DNA of 64,000 nucleotides from Salegentibacter sp. Hel_I_6. Its GTDB lineage: Bacteria; Bacteroidota; Bacteroidia; Flavobacteriales; Flavobacteriaceae. The notes below the pieces were generated by a model. The model did no database searches. It was not told the DNA's origin and saw only the letters and a program-made list of their open reading frames with translations. Made by a program: the position numbers and the translations under genes. This document shows positions 1 through 9,053 of this stretch, in pieces. Position 1 is the first letter of the stretch; every line of letters starts with the position of its first letter. The DNA lies in assembly GCF_000745315.1 (NCBI RefSeq), contig NZ_JQNQ01000001.1, forward strand, positions 2,728,001 through 2,792,000. Reading direction: 5' to 3'.

Positions 1-657
1 TATATAGTCAAGGAATTCTCTTTTTATAGATTTTTCTTTGAAAGCTCCGCCAAATTCACTGGTTACGGTGCTACTGTCTATATCTCTAATTCCGCGGCTG
101 TTCACGCAAAGGTGCTTGGCATCAACAACGCAGGCAACATCTGGTGTACCCAAAGCTTTTTGTAGTTCCTGAACAATTTGCATCGTCATTCGCTCCTGTA
201 CCTGTGGTCTTTTTGCGAAATAATCTACAATTCGGTTCATTTTTGAAAGCCCGATAACACGGCCTTTAGAAATATAGGCTACGTGAGCTTTTCCAACTAT
301 AGGAAGCAAGTGGTGTTCGCAGGTAGAATAAACGGTAATATTCTTTTCTACCAGCATTTCGCCATATTTATACTTGTTTTCAAAAGTAGATGCAATAGGT
401 TTTTTTTCAGGATCCAGGCCTGCAAAAATCTCATTTACAAACATTTTTGCCACCCGTTGTGGGGTTCCTTTTAGGCTGTCATCAGTAAGATCCAGGCCTA
501 GAGTTTCCATAATGTGTTTTACATCTTTATTGATGAGCGCTACTTTTTCAATATTGCTCAAATCAAAAGCATCTTCGCGAATAGGGGTCTCTGCACTGCT
601 GCCAGCGTGAGCATCTCCCTGCTCATCAATTTCATTCAAAATTTTGTCTATTTTCAT
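1..657 (-). CDS. folE: GTP cyclohydrolase I (3' end beyond window)
   Basis: FolE converts GTP to 7,8-dihydroneopterin triphosphate, the first step of folate and pterin synthesis, in the cytoplasm. Reading the minus strand from the ATG at 657 gives 219 codons without a stop. The N-terminus is MKIDKILNEIDEQGD, then come the family hallmarks STCEHHLLPIVGKAHVAY (zinc-binding Cys and His), GLSKMNRIVDYFAKRPQVQE and VVDAKHLCVNSRGI. FolE proteins are about 220 residues long, so only the last few residues are missing at the window edge. A TATCTTTG box lies about 43 bp upstream. folK is 8 kb away, so the folate genes are not one operon here. The identification is firm. Confidence 0.95.
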   Translation of the reverse strand, partial: MKIDKILNEIDEQGDAHAGSSAETPIREDAFDLSNIEKVALINKDVKHIMETLGLDLTDDSLKGTPQRVAKMFVNEIFAGLDPEKKPIASTFENKYKYGEMLVEKNITVYSTCEHHLLPIVGKAHVAYISKGRVIGLSKMNRIVDYFAKRPQVQERMTMQIVQELQKALGTPDVACVVDAKHLCVNSRGIRDIDSSTVTSEFGGAFKEKSIKREFLDYI

Positions 658-699
658 ACCGTTTTTACAATAATAGTCGTAAACCGATTGTTTGGCTTG

Positions 700-707
700 C
701 AAAGATA
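700..707 (-). promoter_or_regulatory. -7 box of the folE promoter
   Basis: On the minus strand the octamer TATCTTTG fits the Bacteroidetes -7 consensus TAnnTTTG exactly. It lies about 43 bp before the folE ATG. I see no good TTTG -33 box at the expected distance, so the call rests on the -7 element alone. Confidence 0.5.
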
Positions 708-788
708 CATATTTAATAGGTTTTTATGTAATCATAAAAGCCGGGGTTTAAATAGATATTCGTTATTTTGTAACTTCTTAAACCTATT

Positions 789-2633
789 ATGAAAAAAGGA
801 TCCCTACTTCTCTTTTGTATTTTTCTTCTTTACGGAAGTATGCAGGTGGTTTTTGCCCAGGGAAGTTCTTGCGAAAGTTTAGATCCATTTTGCGCCGGTA
901 ATGAGGAATTGGTTTTTCCTAATTCTAATGCCAATAACAGCAGTGTTGTAAATGGGGAGCCCGGGCCAGATTATGGCTGTTTATTGTCGCAACCTTACCC
1001 TGCCTGGTTTTATCTACAAGTGGAAGAATCTGGAAACCTGAATTTTAATATTTCTCAATTTCAAAATGAAGACGGGAGTGGCGCTCAATATGATGTAGAT
1101 TTTATTGTATGGGGACCTTTTGAACGAACAGATGATTATTGTTCCAACGAATCTTTAAGTACCAGTAATATAATTGACTGTAGTTACGATCCTGATGCCG
1201 TGGAACAAATGAGTATTCCTAATGCTGAAAGTGGCCAGGTATATGTAGTTTTAATTACCAATTATGATGAACTACCTGGTTTTATAAGTCTGCGGCAAAC
1301 CAATGCCGATCAGGCTAATTCCGGTTCTACAGATTGTGGGATTTTAGATGAAGTATTGGGCCCAGACAGGTTTCTTTGTGATGAAAATGAAACTATTTTA
1401 GATGCCACTACAGATGGAGTTGGGCGTTACGAATGGTATAAGCTTGATGAGGCAACAAACAATTTTGAGATTCTTCCAAATGAAGAAAACCCCACTTTAA
1501 GCGTAACAGATTCAGGTCGCTATAAAGTAATTGTGTACGAAAATATTACCGAACAGGCCGATGAAGACGAGATCGAGGTCACTTTTTATGATGAACCAGT
1601 AGCTAATACTCCGGAAGATTTGTATATCTGTGATCCTAACCAAAATACTATAAATTTAACCGATGCTTCAGAGGAAATTCTTGTCGGAAATACTTCCGAA
1701 GAAGATTATACTGTTAATTTTTACGAATCTACCCAGGATTTAGAAGATGAAAATCCAATTACCAACACTACGGCATTTCCAATTGAGGCAACACGCCAAT
1801 TATTTGTGCAAGTAGAAGGTGTGGAAAGTGGTTGTCTCTCAGAAGTGGTTTCATTTAATGTAGTCTTAGAATTTCTTCCTGAAAATTTCCTACCGGAAGA
1901 AACCGTAAGATGTGTAAACTTAGATGGTTCTGTAATCGAACAATCGGGAATTGGTGAAGATTTGGGCGAAGATTATGATTATGAATGGATAGCTGAAGGA
2001 AATACTCTTAGCACTGAAGCAATTTTAAATTTCTCTCAAACCCCAGAATTCAGTGAACTATCACTTATTGTCACCGATACTCGTTCTAATTGTAGTGAAG
2101 AATTTGAAACTACACTTTTAACCTATTCAAGACCCGAAGCAGTTTCTGTAGAAATTGAAGGAAGCGATTTTACCGGCGGTTATATAATTACCGCTGAAGC
2201 AACCGGAGGGGTGGGAAGCCAAACGACTTCTTACGAATACCGGGCTGATGATGGCCTTTGGCAGGAAAGCCCTGTGTTTAGAAACTTAAGCCCCGGAAAT
2301 CATAGTATAAGTGCTCGCGAGATTAATGGCTGCGGAATTACCTTTTCTGAAGAATTTTTCCTGGTGGGCTATCCGCGTTTCTTCACACCAAATGGGGATG
2401 GATATAATGATTCCTGGAATATTGAAAATACCGATGAGATCCAAATTCTAAAACTTTATATTTTTGATCGCTACGGGAAATTAATTAAAGAATTAACCCC
2501 CGGTGGCGAAGGTTGGGACGGTACCTATAACGGAAGGTCTTTACCCTCCAACGATTACTGGTTTAGGGTAGAGTTCAAGACGAACAATGGCACCCGTGAT
2601 CATTTTGGAGCTAATTTCACATTGAAAAGGTAA
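789..2633 (+). CDS. T9SS type B sorted surface protein (gliding-associated C-terminal domain)
   Basis: This 614-residue secreted protein opens with a clear Sec signal peptide (MKKGSLLLFCIFLLYGSMQVVFA, given here in two parts: KKGS then a hydrophobic stretch ending VFA-QG). The middle is a cysteine-containing, acidic beta-rich ectodomain (about residues 30-520). The last 85 residues begin with FTPNGDGYND and continue with IFDRYGKLIKEL and GWDGTYNGRSLPSNDYWF. That is the gliding motility-associated C-terminal domain (CHU_C), which directs export by the type IX secretion system. The specific role is unknown; adhesion is a reasonable guess from the family. It is a single gene followed by an inverted intergenic repeat. 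Confidence 0.85.
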   Translation: MKKGSLLLFCIFLLYGSMQVVFAQGSSCESLDPFCAGNEELVFPNSNANNSSVVNGEPGPDYGCLLSQPYPAWFYLQVEESGNLNFNISQFQNEDGSGAQYDVDFIVWGPFERTDDYCSNESLSTSNIIDCSYDPDAVEQMSIPNAESGQVYVVLITNYDELPGFISLRQTNADQANSGSTDCGILDEVLGPDRFLCDENETILDATTDGVGRYEWYKLDEATNNFEILPNEENPTLSVTDSGRYKVIVYENITEQADEDEIEVTFYDEPVANTPEDLYICDPNQNTINLTDASEEILVGNTSEEDYTVNFYESTQDLEDENPITNTTAFPIEATRQLFVQVEGVESGCLSEVVSFNVVLEFLPENFLPEETVRCVNLDGSVIEQSGIGEDLGEDYDYEWIAEGNTLSTEAILNFSQTPEFSELSLIVTDTRSNCSEEFETTLLTYSRPEAVSVEIEGSDFTGGYIITAEATGGVGSQTTSYEYRADDGLWQESPVFRNLSPGNHSISAREINGCGITFSEEFFLVGYPRFFTPNGDGYNDSWNIENTDEIQILKLYIFDRYGKLIKELTPGGEGWDGTYNGRSLPSNDYWFRVEFKTNNGTRDHFGANFTLKR

Positions 2634-2645
2634 ATGTCTTTTCTC

Positions 2646-2706
2646 GTCAAGCTGAACTTGTTTCAGCTTCTAATCTTCTTAGATCCTGAAACAAGTTCAG
2701 GATGAC
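2646..2706. repeat. Inverted intergenic repeat (CTGAACTTGTTTCAG family)
   Basis: Two arms carrying CTGAACTTGTTTCAG and its complement CTGAAACAAGTTCAG face each other, bounded by GTCAAG and GATGAC. The same arms occur at 59579-59655, and a decayed single arm lies near 5153-5181. This is a dispersed REP-like palindrome, here between two convergent genes, where it may also terminate transcription. Confidence 0.7.
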
Positions 2707-2710
2707 GCAA

Positions 2711-4225
2711 CTACCTGTTCATCCCCAACAATTCCTCTACATAATTCCTGGAGTTAGAAAGTCTCGGGATTTTATGTTGGCCGCCCAGTTTATCGTTTTT
2801 CTTTAACCAATCATAAAAAAGTTTCTCGCGTGCCTGGTGAATTTTCGGCATATTTAGCGTCATGTTATTGTATCGCTTAGCTTCATAATCGCTATTAACC
2901 TGTTGTAAAGCCAAATCTAGTTCATACCTGAATTTCTCAAAATCTTTCGGCGGATTTTTAAATTCTATAATCCACTCGTGTGCCCCTTTTTCTTTTCCTT
3001 CCATAAAAATAGGAGCAACGGTATAATCTATGATTTCGCAATTAGTAACCAGGGAAGTCTTTTTCAAAGCCGCTTCCGCATTTTCAATAATTAATTCTTC
3101 CCCAAAAACATTAATATGATGTTTGGTTCTACCGGTTACTTTTATACGATAAGGGCTGGTAGAAGTGAACTTAACGGTATCGCCTATCTTATAGCGCCAT
3201 AAACCTGCATTTGTGGTTATTACCACCGCATAATTTTTTCCGGTTTCAACTTCAGCCAGTGGAATTGCTTTTTCATTTTCGCTTCCGTAGCTATCCATAG
3301 GAATAAACTCGTAGTAAATTCCGTAATCCAGCATCAGAAGAAGTTCTTTAGAATCGTTTTGATCCTGGCAGGCAAAAAATCCTTCTGAAGCATTATAGAT
3401 CTCATAAAACCTGAAATCTTCCTTGGGCAAAATCTTTTGGTATTGCGGTGCATAAGGGTCAAAACTTACCCCGCCGTGAAAATAAACTTCTAAGTGAGGC
3501 CAAACCTCAAATAGGTTTTCTTTTCCTGTGGTTTCTAAAATATTATTCAGTAAAACCAACATCCAACTGGGAACTCCGGCCAGGCTGGTCACATTTTCTT
3601 TAATGGTTTCATTTACAATAGCCTGCATTTTTACTTCCCAATCGTTCATAAGGGAAACTTCGTTGCTGGGCGTGCTGCTAAATTCTGCCCAAAATGGCAT
3701 ATTAGCAATTAAAATAGCCGAAAGATCACCGTAAGCCGTACCATTATTCTTATAAATTTCTTTACTGCCACCTAATCTCAAACTTTTTCCGGTGAAAAGT
3801 TGGGACTGCGGATTGTTATTTAAATACATGCAAAGTAGATCTTTGCCTGCGTTATAATGGCAATGCTCCAGGGAGTCTTCACTTACCGGGATAAATTTAC
3901 TTTTTGCGCTGGTAGTTCCGCTGGATTTTGCAAACCATTTAATAGGAGTTGGCCAAAAAATATTAGTTTCTCCCTGGCGACTACGTTCAATACAAGACTC
4001 GTAATCTTCATATTTTTGGATGGGAACTCTATTGGCAAATTGGTTATGGTTTTTTATTTCTGCGAAGTTATATTTTTTGCCAATTTCAGTGTGTTTTGCT
4101 TTTGAAATTAGATTTTTAAGCAACTCATGCTGAACCTCGTGCGGGTATTTTATAAATAACTCCATCTGGTGAATTCGCTTCTTGAGGAACCACGAAGCAA
4201 TGGAGTTTACTAATGGAATTGGCAT
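2711..4225 (-). CDS. GH3 auxin-responsive promoter family protein
   Basis: This 504-residue protein belongs to the GH3 superfamily of adenylate-forming acyl-amido synthetases. Visible family features are WFAKSSGTTSAKSKFIPV (nucleotide-binding loop, about residue 100), FHGGVSFDPY, YNASEGFFACQD and LWRYKIGDTVKFTS followed by VTGRTKHHINVFGEE. In plants GH3 enzymes conjugate amino acids to hormones; the substrate of bacteroidetal members is not established, so function is inferred only at the level of ATP-dependent acyl activation. The start at 4225 gives a normal family N-terminus. The divergent gene beyond it begins at 4335. Confidence 0.85.
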   Translation of the reverse strand: MPIPLVNSIASWFLKKRIHQMELFIKYPHEVQHELLKNLISKAKHTEIGKKYNFAEIKNHNQFANRVPIQKYEDYESCIERSRQGETNIFWPTPIKWFAKSSGTTSAKSKFIPVSEDSLEHCHYNAGKDLLCMYLNNNPQSQLFTGKSLRLGGSKEIYKNNGTAYGDLSAILIANMPFWAEFSSTPSNEVSLMNDWEVKMQAIVNETIKENVTSLAGVPSWMLVLLNNILETTGKENLFEVWPHLEVYFHGGVSFDPYAPQYQKILPKEDFRFYEIYNASEGFFACQDQNDSKELLLMLDYGIYYEFIPMDSYGSENEKAIPLAEVETGKNYAVVITTNAGLWRYKIGDTVKFTSTSPYRIKVTGRTKHHINVFGEELIIENAEAALKKTSLVTNCEIIDYTVAPIFMEGKEKGAHEWIIEFKNPPKDFEKFRYELDLALQQVNSDYEAKRYNNMTLNMPKIHQAREKLFYDWLKKNDKLGGQHKIPRLSNSRNYVEELLGMNR

Positions 4226-4334
4226 TATTCTTTATATCTTTATCGCTGACAATGCTTCAGCTGGTTGGCTGGCTAAAATTAATTTAAACTTCGAAGCTTA
4301 CAAATCAACTTCGGATAAAAATAGGGAAAAAAAG

Positions 4335-5129
4335 ATGAGATACGAAGGGGTGTTTAGAAAAATGAGAACTGAGATCACCGATAAGGTGCAGTATTACCTC
4401 ATTTTTGAAGACGATTTTATAAATATGAACCAGATTCTCGGGAAGAAAATAAGTCTTAATTTTCTTCGTTTTCAGTGTTTAAATTGTGGATTGCAAAAAA
4501 AAATATTTCGCCAGGGCTATTGTTACGATTGTTTTACTTCTATCCCACAAGCGGGCGACTGGATTATGAGTCCCGAACTTAGTAAAGCCCATTTAGATGA
4601 AGAAGATCGTGACCTGGATTTTGAAAAGCAGGCGCAATTGCAACCGCACGTAGTGTATTTAGCAAATTCCAGCAATGTAAAAGTTGGCGTAACCCGAAAA
4701 ACGCAAATTCCCACCCGTTGGATAGACCAGGGTGCGCATGAAGCTATTGAGATTGTTGAAGTGCCCAATAGGTATCTCGCAGGGATCACCGAAGTTGCAC
4801 TAAAAAGTCACGTTTCAGATAAAACCAATTGGCGAAAAATGTTGACCAACGATGTTTTAGATCTTAACCTTGCCGAAGAACGCGATAAACTAAAAGATTT
4901 TATTCCCGACGAAGCTAAAGAGTATTACCTGGCTGATAGAAAGGAACTTGAAATTGACTTTCCTGTTTTGGAATTTCCCAAGAAAATAAAAACGCTTAAT
5001 CTTGGCAAAAACCCATTTTACGAAGGCGTTTTAAAAGGAATAAAAGGACAGTATCTAATTTTTGAAGACGGCACCGTTTTTAACGTCCGCGCCCACGAAG
5101 GTTTTGTGGTGGAGTTAGGTGTGCTTTAA
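4335..5129 (+). CDS. DUF2797 domain-containing protein
   Basis: This is a 264-residue protein when started at the ATG at 4335 (MRYEGVFRKM). The frame stays open upstream to 4182, but that extra part overlaps the divergent GH3 gene and has no family look, so I reject it. The protein has a zinc-ribbon-like part, CLNCGLQKKIFRQGYCYDC, near residues 45-65, and the block VYLANSSNVKVGVTRKTQIPTRWIDQGA, which resembles a GIY-YIG-like fold. This fits the DUF2797 family, whose function is unknown. The C-terminal repeat-like segments GNPFYEGVLKGIKGQYL close it. Confidence 0.7.
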   Translation: MRYEGVFRKMRTEITDKVQYYLIFEDDFINMNQILGKKISLNFLRFQCLNCGLQKKIFRQGYCYDCFTSIPQAGDWIMSPELSKAHLDEEDRDLDFEKQAQLQPHVVYLANSSNVKVGVTRKTQIPTRWIDQGAHEAIEIVEVPNRYLAGITEVALKSHVSDKTNWRKMLTNDVLDLNLAEERDKLKDFIPDEAKEYYLADRKELEIDFPVLEFPKKIKTLNLGKNPFYEGVLKGIKGQYLIFEDGTVFNVRAHEGFVVELGVL

Positions 5130-5447
5130 TTGAATATATCTGATAGAAGCACGTTATGCTGAATTTATTTCAGCATCTAACATGAGGATAATTAAAACAC
5201 GTTAGCATCCTACGAAAACGTGATAAGTACTCATTGGATTTCCAGATAGCTCCAGTTGTTCCTTCTTCGCAATGACGATTTTTTAAACATTTTTACTGAA
5301 AGAGAAATCTTAATATTTCCTTTCAAGATTATAGTCGTCATTACGATCCCGATTTTTATCGGGAGAAGTAATCTCTATATTATTGAATAACTATTAGTTG
5401 AAAGATTGCCACGTAGACTGCGTCTCCTCGCAATGACAGTAATAATA
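5130..5447. repeat. Intergenic repeat cluster, no gene
   Basis: No credible coding frame is present. The stretch holds several REP-like pieces: a palindrome near 5157-5176 (TGCTGAA...TTCAGCA, related to the repeat at 2646), TCGCAATGACGA near 5268, GTCGTCATTACGATCCCGAT near 5335 and TCCTCGCAATGACAG near 5425. The last three are inverted copies of a short CATTGCGA-type motif that is common between flavobacterial genes. Confidence 0.6.
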
Positions 5448-5496
5448 AACCCTCACAATTTCCAAAAAATACTGGAAAGCGTGAGGGTTCTATTTT
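5448..5496. terminator. Bidirectional terminator
   Basis: Arms AACCCTCAC (5448-5456) and GTGAGGGTT (5481-5489) pair perfectly, with an inner TTCC/GGAA pair. A T-rich tail follows on the plus strand. It lies between two convergent genes and serves the AsmA-like gene and perhaps the DUF2797 gene. Confidence 0.75.
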
Positions 5497-8177
5497 TATT
5501 TGCCTGTAGTATCTTTTTTCTTCTGATTTTTCTTTAAAATCCCGCCTAAAATATTTCTAGCGGCATCTTTAACCTGTTCCTCCTGATTTTTAGGTTTTTG
5601 TTCAGTTTGAGGAGTTTGGGTTTGTGTTGAGTCCTGTACTGCGGTTGTATCGCTTTTTGGTTTCTGATTTCGGTTTCCGGTTTGCTTATTAATTATATCC
5701 CTTATCGCATCCTGCCCACGTTCCTGCAGGTTTTCTTTTTGCTTTGCAACAATGCGTTGACTAAGGTTGGTTACCGCTTGCTGCATATTCACATTAATCT
5801 GAGGGTTTTGAAAAGTTCCTTTTAAACCAATTGGCAGTGCAACGGTCATATTTCGTATTTCATCTCCACTTAACTTGCTAAGTGCATTCCCTACCTGGCT
5901 ACCTAACAACCTTGCAGGTACATCCAAATTAAGATTGTAATTCATATTCATATCAAATCCGTGACTACCGGAAACTTCCACATTCACTCCTTCTACATTA
6001 AAGTTGAAAGGTTCAATTTGCACCATACCATCGTTAAAGGTCAAACGCGTTTTAAGTTTATCCAGGTCAATATCTTTTAAATTTATAAAGTCTAATTGCT
6101 GATCTAAACGGGAAAGCAAAGCTAGTTTTTCAGGATTCACCTCAGCAGTTAGTATTTCTGCAAGTGCATTCCCGGCAAGGGTAGATAGCTGCGGAGTAAG
6201 ATCGTTATTTAAATTTCCATTTAATTTAAGGTTGGTCTGCAATTTACCCTGTAATGCCTGGGCTACCGGAGCAAGTCCCTGTAACATCTCCAATCCGTTG
6301 AAGGATTCAGCGATATTTAGCGCATTTAGCGCGAGGTCCATATCAAAAGTTGGTGTTGCTCCTTTGGTAGAAACATTTCCTGCCAGGGCGATATTTCCGC
6401 CAAAAATATTAGTGGTTATGTTTTGTAAAGTGGCAGTTTCGTCACGCAGGATTATAGTTCCTTTTGCATCCTTCAGTTCAAGGTCATCATAAATTACCGT
6501 GTTTACAATAAAGGCAAGTTCGGTATCCAGAAAAGAAGGGATTTTTACTGCTTCATTAGTGGTTTCAGTAGCACTCTGGTTTGATGTTTCTTCGGTTGCG
6601 GTTTCTGTTTCAGCAATCATGAAATCGTTGATGGCAAAAACATCAGAATCTACTTTGAATTTTCCTTTTAGGTTTTGTTCGGTAAATAGAAAGCCCATTA
6701 GGTTTTCAATATTTCCCGAAGCTGTAATATCTGTTTGCCCCGTGGTAAGTTTTAATTCGGGAACACGCACGTTACCCTGGTTAAAATTCATTGTCGCGTT
6801 GGCGATCTTCACCTCATTGGGAATTTCAGGCGATTTATAACTAAAATTTTTAATACTGGCTGTACCGCTACTTTTTACATTTTGATATTGTTCTTTTTCT
6901 ATAGAATTCATATCAAATTGGGTGGTGACATCGGCGGTTAGAATTCCGTTGAGATCTTGTTTCAGTTCCAGCGGATAGGCCTGCTCCAGGTTGGCTAAAT
7001 TAAGCGTGCCCTTAAGAGCCATATCTACAAGCATATTTCCCATCAGATTTTTTACGCTGCCATTTGTGGCAAATCTGTCCTGATCTATTCTAAAAGTTAC
7101 ATTATCAAAAGTAAGGTAAGTGTCTTCTAAAAGTCCGGTTTCATTTAAAACCTGGAGATCAAGGTTAATATCCTCAACACTTTTAGGAAGATCGGGGTAT
7201 TTAAAAGAGGCGTTATTAGAACTCACTTTAATATCCATTTTAGGAATATAAGTATCGTCTATAATTCCCTGTATTTTTCCATTTACGATGAAATCGCCAT
7301 TGGTTTCAACGTTCTCTATATTCTTTGCATAGGTTTCAGGAATAACAGCAAGGAAGTTTTTAAAGTCTGAAGAAGGCGTTTGGAAGCTTAGATCTATCTC
7401 ATTATTGTCTTCATTTACCTGCACAAATCCTTCAAAAGTTAGGGGTAATTGATTAATCGTGGCTTCATTTTCAAGAAATGTATAGCGCATATTTTCTAAA
7501 TCCATTTGGATTACCGCGTCAAGAGAAACCTTGTTTCGATTTAAATAATTTACGCCGTCAAAATCTAATGAAACCAGCGCTGTAGATTCGGTATCCAGTT
7601 CGCTTTCAGCTAAAGAAAAATCCCCGGTTCCCTGGTGATTTAATTCTTCTACATCCAGTAAAAGTTTTTGGCCTTCATCTAAATATTTTACCCGGGAGTT
7701 ATTAATTTCATAATGTTTAAGATCGAAGCTAAATCCGGTAGAAGCCGAATCTGCAGCTGCACCGGTGGTATCTTCAATTGCAATATCGTAGTTGGCGTTT
7801 CCTAAAGAATCTACTTTAATATTTAAAAAAGTATTATTGATCTTAATATCATCCAGCACTTTTGGCTCGTCGGCACCTTTGAATAATTCTTTAATAGACA
7901 TTTCCAGCTGTAATTCTTCCCCAATGGCAAGGGTATCGCCTTTAAATGGTTCGTTATTTATTACGCTAAAATTCTCAATTACCACCGTAGCCTGTGGAAA
8001 ACTCCTAAAAAAACTGAGGCTAATGTCGCTAAATTCTACTTGTGCATCCACACTTTCGTTGGCGGTTTTTCTCACATAATCTTTTATTTGTGATTCAAAC
8101 AAAAACGGCGCTGCAATCAGTATTACTACAATTACCAGCAATACAATACCAATTATTTTAAATACTTTCTTCATCAC
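5496..8177 (-). CDS. AsmA-like protein (inner-membrane anchored, periplasmic)
   Basis: This 893-residue protein starts with MMKKVFKIIGIVLLVIVVIL, a single N-terminal membrane anchor, followed by a long periplasmic beta-repeat body typical of the AsmA family. The early segment has ADxxV-type AsmA_N features (VEFSDISLSFFRSFPQATVVIENFSV) and the C-terminal part (about 560-780) is the AsmA_C-like region with LTFNDGMVQIEPFNF. The last 100 residues are Gln/Lys/Thr-rich and likely disordered. Family members are implicated in lipid transport and outer membrane assembly; the role here is inferred. It is monocistronic, with the terminator overlapping its stop codon. Confidence 0.8.
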   Translation of the reverse strand: MMKKVFKIIGIVLLVIVVILIAAPFLFESQIKDYVRKTANESVDAQVEFSDISLSFFRSFPQATVVIENFSVINNEPFKGDTLAIGEELQLEMSIKELFKGADEPKVLDDIKINNTFLNIKVDSLGNANYDIAIEDTTGAAADSASTGFSFDLKHYEINNSRVKYLDEGQKLLLDVEELNHQGTGDFSLAESELDTESTALVSLDFDGVNYLNRNKVSLDAVIQMDLENMRYTFLENEATINQLPLTFEGFVQVNEDNNEIDLSFQTPSSDFKNFLAVIPETYAKNIENVETNGDFIVNGKIQGIIDDTYIPKMDIKVSSNNASFKYPDLPKSVEDINLDLQVLNETGLLEDTYLTFDNVTFRIDQDRFATNGSVKNLMGNMLVDMALKGTLNLANLEQAYPLELKQDLNGILTADVTTQFDMNSIEKEQYQNVKSSGTASIKNFSYKSPEIPNEVKIANATMNFNQGNVRVPELKLTTGQTDITASGNIENLMGFLFTEQNLKGKFKVDSDVFAINDFMIAETETATEETSNQSATETTNEAVKIPSFLDTELAFIVNTVIYDDLELKDAKGTIILRDETATLQNITTNIFGGNIALAGNVSTKGATPTFDMDLALNALNIAESFNGLEMLQGLAPVAQALQGKLQTNLKLNGNLNNDLTPQLSTLAGNALAEILTAEVNPEKLALLSRLDQQLDFINLKDIDLDKLKTRLTFNDGMVQIEPFNFNVEGVNVEVSGSHGFDMNMNYNLNLDVPARLLGSQVGNALSKLSGDEIRNMTVALPIGLKGTFQNPQINVNMQQAVTNLSQRIVAKQKENLQERGQDAIRDIINKQTGNRNQKPKSDTTAVQDSTQTQTPQTEQKPKNQEEQVKDAARNILGGILKKNQKKKDTTGK

Positions 8178-8317
8178 TTAAAAATTTTTATCCCAGTCCT
8201 GGAATTAGACACAGGCTTTTATTTTTATCCTGTGAATTACCAATCTTTGGGACCAGCAGCATGCTGGTTTTATTTCTATATTATTTAATTCAAACCAATT
8301 AAACTGGTTTATTTAAA

Positions 8318-9016
8318 TTAATCATATTTTAATTCTTCTCCCTGCTTCAGTTTAAATCGCTTTCTAAAAGCAAATACCGAAGCGTAGAGCAGGGGCGTAT
8401 CCAGTGCGGCAACAATTACTTTAAATAAAAATCCGCTAAGTAAAAGTGCGCCAAATAACTCCCATTCAATTTTATTAAAACTACAGAGCAAAAACAAGAC
8501 CGAAAACGTATCTACAAACTGCGAGAGAAAGGTAGAAAAGTTATTCCGGAGCCATAAATGTTTTCCTTTGGTCAATCTTTTCCAAAAATGGAATAAGTGA
8601 ATATCTATATACTGTGCCAATAAATAGGCAACCATTGAGGCAAAAACGGCAATAGTGGTAGCGCCAAAAACCTGTGTAAACAAATCGTCGCCTATGGGAG
8701 ACCATTCGGTAGCTGGCACTGCATCTGCAGTGTAAATTATCAATAAAGAAAAGAACGAAGCAAAAATTCCTGTGGTTACTACCTGGTTGGCTTTTTTCTT
8801 ACCGTAAATCTCGCTAATAATATCGGTGATCAAAAAAGTAACCGGATATGGTAAAATTCCCACAGAAATTTCAAACGTATAGAGTCCAAAAAAATCCCAG
8901 CTAAAGAATTTCTGAAATATTAGGTTCGAAACAACCAGGGAGGCGATAAAAAGCCCGGCCAATATTAAATATACGCGCTGTGCCGCGAGTTTGTCTTTCA
9001 GTAAAAGTTTAGCCAA
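8318..9016 (-). CDS. Queuosine precursor transporter (VUT family)
   Basis: This 232-residue integral membrane protein has about six hydrophobic segments. The hallmarks are ILPYPVTFLITDIISEIYGKK (about residue 54) and the region with AQYIDIHLFHFWKRLTKGKHLWLRNN followed by STFLSQFVDTFSVLF. These match the YhhQ-type vitamin/queuosine precursor uptake family. It would import a 7-deazaguanine precursor across the inner membrane for tRNA queuosine modification. The gene is divergent from folK with only 37 bp between the starts. Confidence 0.88.
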   Translation of the reverse strand: MAKLLLKDKLAAQRVYLILAGLFIASLVVSNLIFQKFFSWDFFGLYTFEISVGILPYPVTFLITDIISEIYGKKKANQVVTTGIFASFFSLLIIYTADAVPATEWSPIGDDLFTQVFGATTIAVFASMVAYLLAQYIDIHLFHFWKRLTKGKHLWLRNNFSTFLSQFVDTFSVLFLLCSFNKIEWELFGALLLSGFLFKVIVAALDTPLLYASVFAFRKRFKLKQGEELKYD

Positions 9017-9053
9017 ATTTATTTTTTAAGTCTTCCTACAAAATTAGGGGTAT

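Noticed and set aside
4182..4334. N-terminal extension of the DUF2797 protein
   Set aside because: It overlaps the divergent GH3 gene and its residues do not resemble the family; the ATG at 4335 is a better start.
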